Shown: positions 58,601 through 64,000 of the stretch, piece by piece
Layout of the letters: each line of letters starts with the position of its first letter
How positions within the stretch are numbered: position 1 is the stretch's first letter
DNA from: Membranipora membranacea
Taxonomy: Eukaryota > Bryozoa > Gymnolaemata > Cheilostomatida > Membraniporidae
NCBI GenBank assembly: GCA_914767715.1
Contig: OU612071.1
Location: 4,714,001 to 4,778,000, forward strand
DNA: 64,000 bases
Direction of reading: 5' to 3'
Translations under genes and position numbers: made by a program
Notes under the pieces: model-generated
What the model was told of the DNA's origin: nothing
Database searches by the model: none
Seen by the model: only the letters and a program-made list of their open reading frames with translations

Positions 58601-60389
58601 GATGAATGTACCTGCACGCTACACTGTCTCATCCCAAAGGCCATGATAACATATATAGCTATTTACACTTGGAATCAAACTGAGCATTGTTGTTCTAGGT
58701 CTAGCTTTGTTATTTTGTGATGACTGCGAATCAGAGCATACCGCAGAATAAGAGTTTACATGAGTGAAGTACAGTTGGATGCAGATTTAAATGTGCCTTG
58801 AATGTTGTTGAGTAATACATTTGGTAATGTAAAGTAATGTAATGTAATGTAGACCATATTAGTCAAATTTGGCGCTAGCCCTACGGTACCAATAGTGTGT
58901 CGGAGAGCCCTTTCTGCTGCTTGGAAATTTTTATCTACAACTGGGTTAGTGAGTTGAGCACTCCATTGTTTGAGGCCTCCCTATTCTTGCAGCCGAATGC
59001 AGTCCAATGCTGAGAGATCACAATAGTTACACTTAAAAGTCTGCACACTCAGAGCAGTTTAGTTTTAGGCTTCTTAGAATGTATTCACCTTAAAAATTAC
59101 ATATAATAAGAACTATAATGAGCAGCCAACCTGATTCCCTTAAGAATGTCAATAGAGGCATATACCAACCATACAAATTAAATTTTTGTTGGTAATAAAT
59201 AGCATGTGGTGGTCTAGCCTGTTATCACCAGCTTTCTTGTGTGGGTACGGGGTTCAACAAGCTTATGAAGGCAGTGGAGGGGTCATTCAAACATACTTGG
59301 CTAGATTAAATTGATGCATCAACTAATCCGACACACAAGATAATCTTGAAGCAGTGAAAGATGGATTCCCACAAAGCTGTTCTAGATTCGGATTTTCAAA
59401 GGGCAGAAGAAAATAAATCCTAAATCCTATTATAATACTGATGGAAATCAAACCACAATGCATTATGAGATATTGTTGCAAGGCGATTGTGACCTTGTTT
59501 TCAGTCGTTGTGTTAGGAAATGTAGAATTCAGGGCTAACGGTTATTACCTAATATGTATTATAGAGTTTTAGCAGATCAAATCCTTTACAACAAAACCTG
59601 AAAATAAACCCAAGAAAAGTTTTGAGCATAATATCGCGTAAACAGGTGCACTAGGTATATTAATTTCAGTGTGGTTGGTGTTGAAATGGTACAATAGCCC
59701 ACACAGCCCCTCATCGACCGCCTACGGCCGCGATCACCATCCCAAACGCCATTAAGGGCTGGCCGTACATAGTAGCTGAGAAATATCCCATATTATTGTG
59801 TTGAAATCCAAAGCCGTCAAAGTTTTAGTGGTCTTCCACATACCTTTACAAGTTGTTATCCTTATCTAACCAAAGTCGCGGGGGGAAATTCAATTTCTTT
59901 GTTTGTCATATATTTGACTTTTTAATTTCAATTGCTAGTCGTGATGATTGAACATAGAAAATGACCACATACAGGCTACGGTCATCCCATCTAACAGCGG
60001 GAAGGCTGTTATACACTTTGCAATGCTTTGTGGGAAGATGGCATTCTTCCAACAATACAATATAAAGAGCTTTGAGGGGGTTTGGAGAAAACTAAACCAC
60101 TACGTTAATGTATTATGGTATATTTTAGCAAGGCTATTGTCTTAGAAAATGAAGAATTCATACCATATAGTTTGTTAGAAGCATTATGTCTAACGATGGA
60201 TAACCTTGGATATTCCTAAAACTACATTGCTCAGTTTGATACCAAGTGCAAATAGCTATATATGTTATCATGGCCTTCGAGATGAGACAGTGTAGCGTGC
60301 AGATACATCCGTCTACATATTGAAAATGTTCAGTACTATGATTGAGGCTCCAATGGGTACTAAGTGTCAGCATTATATTTAAAATCACT
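58601..60389. other. No gene recognised
   Basis: Contains a short TAATG repeat at 58,826-58,850. A 65-codon frame at 59,948 and other frames lack support. Confidence 0.35.
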
Positions 60390-60775
60390 GTTTAACTAAT
60401 ATTTCTATATCACTTTCACTCAATCACAATAAGTGATGAGTTAGACTGAATATAGACAAATATGTCAAATATGCGTTTTTAGCCCTTCCTAGTGGCTAGA
60501 AATGCTCTCAGAGCATCAGCGGTCGGGTTCTATCTCAGACCCTGTCGGGGGATCACATTGCCCTGAAACCCCCAGGTGGATAGCATAGGTACTTTGCACC
60601 CTCGGAGCATTACGATGACGGGCAGTATCGCTGTAAATTGAAATCTCCAACTTTTGAATTTAGATTACTTGGCAAGTATGATATGCTGTTTAACTAATAT
60701 TTCTATGTCATTTTCGCTCAATCGAAATAAGTGATGAGTTAGACAGAGTATAGACAAAGATGTTACCTGTGCTGC
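60390..60775 (-). repeat. Modular repeat A-B-A, inverted full copy
   Basis: Reverse complement of the 58-kb repeat, with A modules complete on both sides of B. This suggests the natural unit is A-B-A of about 380 bp. Confidence 0.78.
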
Positions 60776-61688
60776 ATAAAATAGGTGCTTTTTGGTTCAA
60801 AATCTCAGTTGTTACAAACTGGTTTAAACTTCTTGACAAACCACAATACATAATATCATTGGGAATATTGCCAATCCAGTGAAATAATACATTTGATGAT
60901 GTTGCTAAGGGATTAATAATCTGGCAGGGACTACTGCCACTCATCATTGAATCAGGCCATAGTATGTTTTTGCCCTTGGCTGAGCTTTTGTTTGTCTGTT
61001 TCTATGTCAAGTTATGACATTTTATTTCCTCAAACAGTTCTTTGTGGTTGAATATCACATGTGTTCCTACATCCTGGTGCTTTCATCACACAATACTTTG
61101 AAAGGAAGCTTTGATTATCGTTTATTATCAAAGTATTGATAATTATAACAATTATTAACCTCTGACCCCACAATCATTTCTACATCTACATCCTAGTCCT
61201 TACATTATTATTATTACTGTCATCCCTTGATCACGTCATTGTGATAACACTGAAAATGATATGGCAGAGAATAAATTGACTATGTATGGCAAACCTATAT
61301 AGAATATCCCAGTTAAGTGGTCGCCAGATTGGTTAAGTAAATATTTTTTCCCTCTGGTTTAAACCTTCAAACATTACCCGATTGTAGATTGTTAAATTCA
61401 CTGAACGTGTTATAAAGGAACTTAATCATGGCACATGCTAGTTATATTTGTATGTGGAGGATCTAGGAATGAAGTTGTGTAATGAACGCCCCACTAAAAT
61501 CCCCAATCATGTGTCAGTTAGTATCATGTTATCATGCGTAATGCTAACTTTTACCTTGTATGTTGTCATATGGCACAAATAACCTCTGATTTGCAAAGCA
61601 ATAAGGAGTGTGTTTTTTGGATAACCTGTTAAACATCACCATACTTCTGTAAAGTACTCACAAGAATATTTATGCACACCTGTCAAAC
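60776..61688. other. No gene recognised
   Basis: AT-rich sequence without supported features. Confidence 0.35.
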
Positions 61689-62139
61689 CTCATCTACAAG
61701 ACTACTCTACAACCAGCCCTGACATACGATAATGAGACCTGGCCTTTTTAGGATCCCTCATAGAAAAGGTAAGTTCTTGTGAGATGCTTACACTAAAGTA
61801 CTACAATGGAATAGGCTTAATGGAACAACGAAGCAAAGAAGGGATAACAGCAGAAGAAGATATTATGCCTGCCAGAGATGTCATGAGATTAGAATGTTAT
61901 TGCCGTGTTTGTCGGCCTGAGCGTCATTGAGAGAGTACAAGATGAGGGTGGAGGGAAGCAGAGGGTGTGGACAGCCAAAACGGCATTAGAGTGACACAAT
62001 CAATGCCAACCTCCGTTGACCTCCAACGATCTAGAGCAAAGTGTTACAAATGATTGAGTAAGGTGGAAAAATTTGGTGGTACTGAGAGAGAGTAATGCAA
62101 AAACCTGCCACCAAATCAGATCATGGCGGTGAAGTGTGA
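61689..62139 (+). pseudogene. Non-LTR retrotransposon, C-terminal relic
   Basis: In shifting frames the block reads LIYKTTLQPALTYDNETWPF, RVQDEGGGKQR, SVDLQRSRAKCYK and, last, ATKSDHGGEV with a stop at 62,137. This order (TYG-ETW, RRLRW-GHV region, DL-RSRA, SDHGGEV) is that of the C-terminal part of common invertebrate LINE-type reverse transcriptases. Many stops and frameshifts: dead. Confidence 0.75.
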
Positions 62140-62623
62140 GCAACATACTACAGTTCTGACATAGTTACGTCACTTTCTTGTTGACACAATTGGTCACATA
62201 TGTCATATGTATAAAACATGTTTAATATTTATCCAGTTCACTGAAGTTGTTACAATGAAGTTTATTTTGCACATTAACCTGCGTCATTCACGGGATATAA
62301 ACTACCCCTCTAATTCACTAAACAATAAGGTCTAGTTTCAAATATGCTTTCTCAAACTTGCTTTGTATTAAGATATTATTCAATGCAACAAGAGCTCTTT
62401 CACATGTTGATGTTAGTGAGCCTTGAAGTATGATAATGTTGTTATTCCAAACTTTAAACAACAACACTTGATCTTGTCCCAGTCATGGCCAGAACCAAAC
62501 ATGCTGTCCAGACTGACTGTCAAGATATGACTTGAGTCATTAGAAACCAAAAACAAGAACTATTTTCATCGTTGATTCCAAAGCAAAGAAACAGGTTATT
62601 TTCTCTGTCATATGATAATAGGG
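62140..62623. other. Intergenic, no feature seen
   Basis: No exon or repeat boundary is recognised. Confidence 0.35.
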
Positions 62624-62629
62624 TTTATT
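62624..62629 (-). other. Poly(A) signal of the collagen C4-like gene
   Basis: AATAAA on the minus strand about 86 bases after the stop of the exon at 62,715-62,926. Confidence 0.6.
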
Positions 62630-62714
62630 CATTATACACTGCACAGATTAGGCTGCCTTTGATCATTATAATAGAAGATTATCATGAATAAATGCTACAT
62701 CGTCTGAGATAGGT

Positions 62715-62926
62715 CTACTTGGAGCAGACAGCACAGAGCAGTTTTTTGTCTGCTCTGTAGGGGGGACAATGACCGATTGTACCCTCTCCTGTACAGTCAG
62801 GCTTCACAAAGTAGAAGCTTGCTCCAGCTGTCCGTCCTTGCTCACCTTGTACATACTCAGGATTGATATCCATGCATTCGTAGGTACTCTGATGAGCACG
62901 GTCAATGTGTCCACTCATCAAATAAC
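62715..62926 (-). CDS. Short-chain collagen C4-like protein, last exon
   Basis: After acceptor CACCTTTGACAG (phase 1) the frame reads GYLMSGHIDRAHQSTYECMD, then EYVQGEQGRTAGASFYFVKP, then GHCPPYRADKKLLCAVCSK and a TAG. The spacing of YEC, CPPY and the closing CAVCSK matches the C-terminal cysteine domain of proteins annotated as short-chain collagen C4-like in sponges, cnidarians and molluscs. They are secreted extracellular proteins. Upstream exons should lie at higher coordinates, but a LINE occupies that position, so they are farther away or lost. The exon itself is undamaged. Confidence 0.72.
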
Positions 62927-62984
62927 CTGTCAAAGGTGAAGTTGTCATACTGCAATAACATTGAATGAAATGTTGAATCGTAAT

Positions 62985-64000
62985 ACCAGATCTATCAAAA
63001 ACAGGTTTAGACACTACTCATGTCGTCTGCAAAAGAAATGTCATGAATTGAAAAATGAATGGTGGCAGAGTAAAGCTGCTGAACTACAGGAGCTGGCAGA
63101 CATGAATTACACTAGAGGTTTCCATCAAGGACTTTGGGCAGTACGGGGTCCGAGGGTTGATCAATCTGATCAGCTACTTTCCTCCGACAATCAGACTTTA
63201 CTAACTGAGAAAAAGACCTTCTCCCTTGTTGGACAGAACATCTCAACACTCTTCTCAATGAAAGCAATGAGATTGATGATGCTCCTGACTTGGACGAAGT
63301 GAACAATGCTATGTATATGCTCAGCAATGGAAAGTCACCCGGTGCAGATAGAATACATCCTGAAATATCATATTCAGAGTGGCTCTACTAGTGCAGCACC
63401 TGCAACACCATGAGATCATTGTTGACTCTTGGAAGAGCGGGGAGCCTCCACAAGATTGGAAGGAAGCTCAGCTTATAACCCTGTTTAAGAAAGGTGATCG
63501 ACGTCTCTGTGGGAAATATCAAGGCATCTCACTTCTATCAACACCTGTTAAGTATTAGCCTGTGTGTTACTCAAAAGATTGAGCCTTTATGCAGAGGACC
63601 TACTCCCAGAGGCACAATGTGGATTTTTTGCAGGCGAAGACACTGTAGATATGATATTCTTCCTGAAGCAAATTCAAGAAGATTATGTTGAGCCGAGGAT
63701 GTAATGGTGTTTTGACTTTTGGCTTTGACACTGTGAACAGAAATGCCTTGTGGGCTATTCTAGAGAAACTTGGTTGTCCTGCCAATTTCACCAATCTTGT
63801 GTCGGCCCTACACAGAGGAGTGAATACATCAGTCAGCAGGTGAAAGGGCTTTGGTACGTGAACTTATATTTGCAGATGATACTCCAGTTGTTGCTCAAGA
63901 CCATGCAGATGCACAGGAAACTATATCTGGTTTTGCCCAGTCAGCCAAACAGTTTGGGTAAAAGATTAGCATAAAAAAGACTGAGGTTATGTACCAACCT
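62985..64000 (+). pseudogene. Non-LTR retrotransposon reverse transcriptase, degenerate, runs off the window
   Basis: Frames in order read ELKNEWWQSKAAELQELADM, FHQGLWAVRGP, NAMYMLSNGKSPGADRIHPE (start of the palm), LFKKGDRRLCGKYQGISLLS, LLPEAQCGFFAGEDTVDMIF, FDTVNRNALWAILEKLG in pieces, and IFADDTPVVAQDHADAQET with the catalytic Asp pair at about 63,874-63,880, then SIKKTEVMYQP at the edge. At least six frame changes and internal stops make it inactive. Confidence 0.85.

Noticed and set aside
1-64000. CRISPR array, operon or prokaryotic gene layout
   Set aside because: Coding density is very low, genes are split by GT-AG introns and poly(A) signals are present; no direct repeats with unique spacers.

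Overview
This window is animal nuclear DNA. It is AT-rich, has short exons with GT-AG borders, mostly phase 1, and is dominated by introns, decayed gene copies and transposon debris. The lineage is probably a marine invertebrate, most likely a mollusc. Pointers are a trypsin-like protease, a secreted C-type lectin, a short-chain collagen C4-like exon, and repeated AAGGGAG/GTTGTCTCCCT-type motifs that I associate with mollusc repeats. The species assignment is inference only.

Layout. 1-209: last exon and poly(A) signal of a trypsin-like protease. 0.75-6.3 kb: repeats, including two MITEs with clean target-site duplications (a hAT-type at 1,865-2,282 and a Mutator-like one at 5,912-6,231). About 4.8-40 kb: a graveyard of paralogous units. 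Each unit mixes minus-strand RING-finger gene pieces (RING exon, short second block, proline-rich tail, upstream TATA/CCAAT module) with plus-strand pieces of an apparent cysteine-rich single-pass membrane protein. Every RING copy I could read is broken.

Within the graveyard lies a direct segmental duplication: 8,918-23,450 (copy A) and 26,757-37,755 (copy B), separated by about 3.3 kb. The right-central 5.6 kb is almost identical between copies, while the left part and right edge are clearly more diverged. Copy A carries a 291-bp foldback MITE for which copy B is the exact empty site, a further 3.2 kb absent from B, and a longer 20-bp minisatellite.

42.1-44.5 kb: the best complete gene, a four-coding-exon secreted C-type lectin on the minus strand, with an abortive tandem duplication of one exon. 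46-55 kb: repeats, a possible two-exon gene of unknown function (48.9-49.5 kb), a 275-342 bp tandem satellite (49.5-51.0 kb), a 1.7-kb element with inverted termini, and a C-rich minisatellite. 55.4-56.0 kb: a dead relative of the lectin. 56.6-57.65 kb: a fossil hAT transposon (BED finger plus catalytic-core start). 58-60.8 kb: copies of a modular repeat. 61.7-64 kb: two non-LTR retrotransposon reverse-transcriptase relics flanking the last exon of a short-chain collagen C4-like gene; the second relic runs off the window.

No CRISPR, rRNA or intact tRNA was seen. Apart from the protease end, the lectin, the collagen C4-like exon and perhaps the 48.9-kb gene, little here looks functional.
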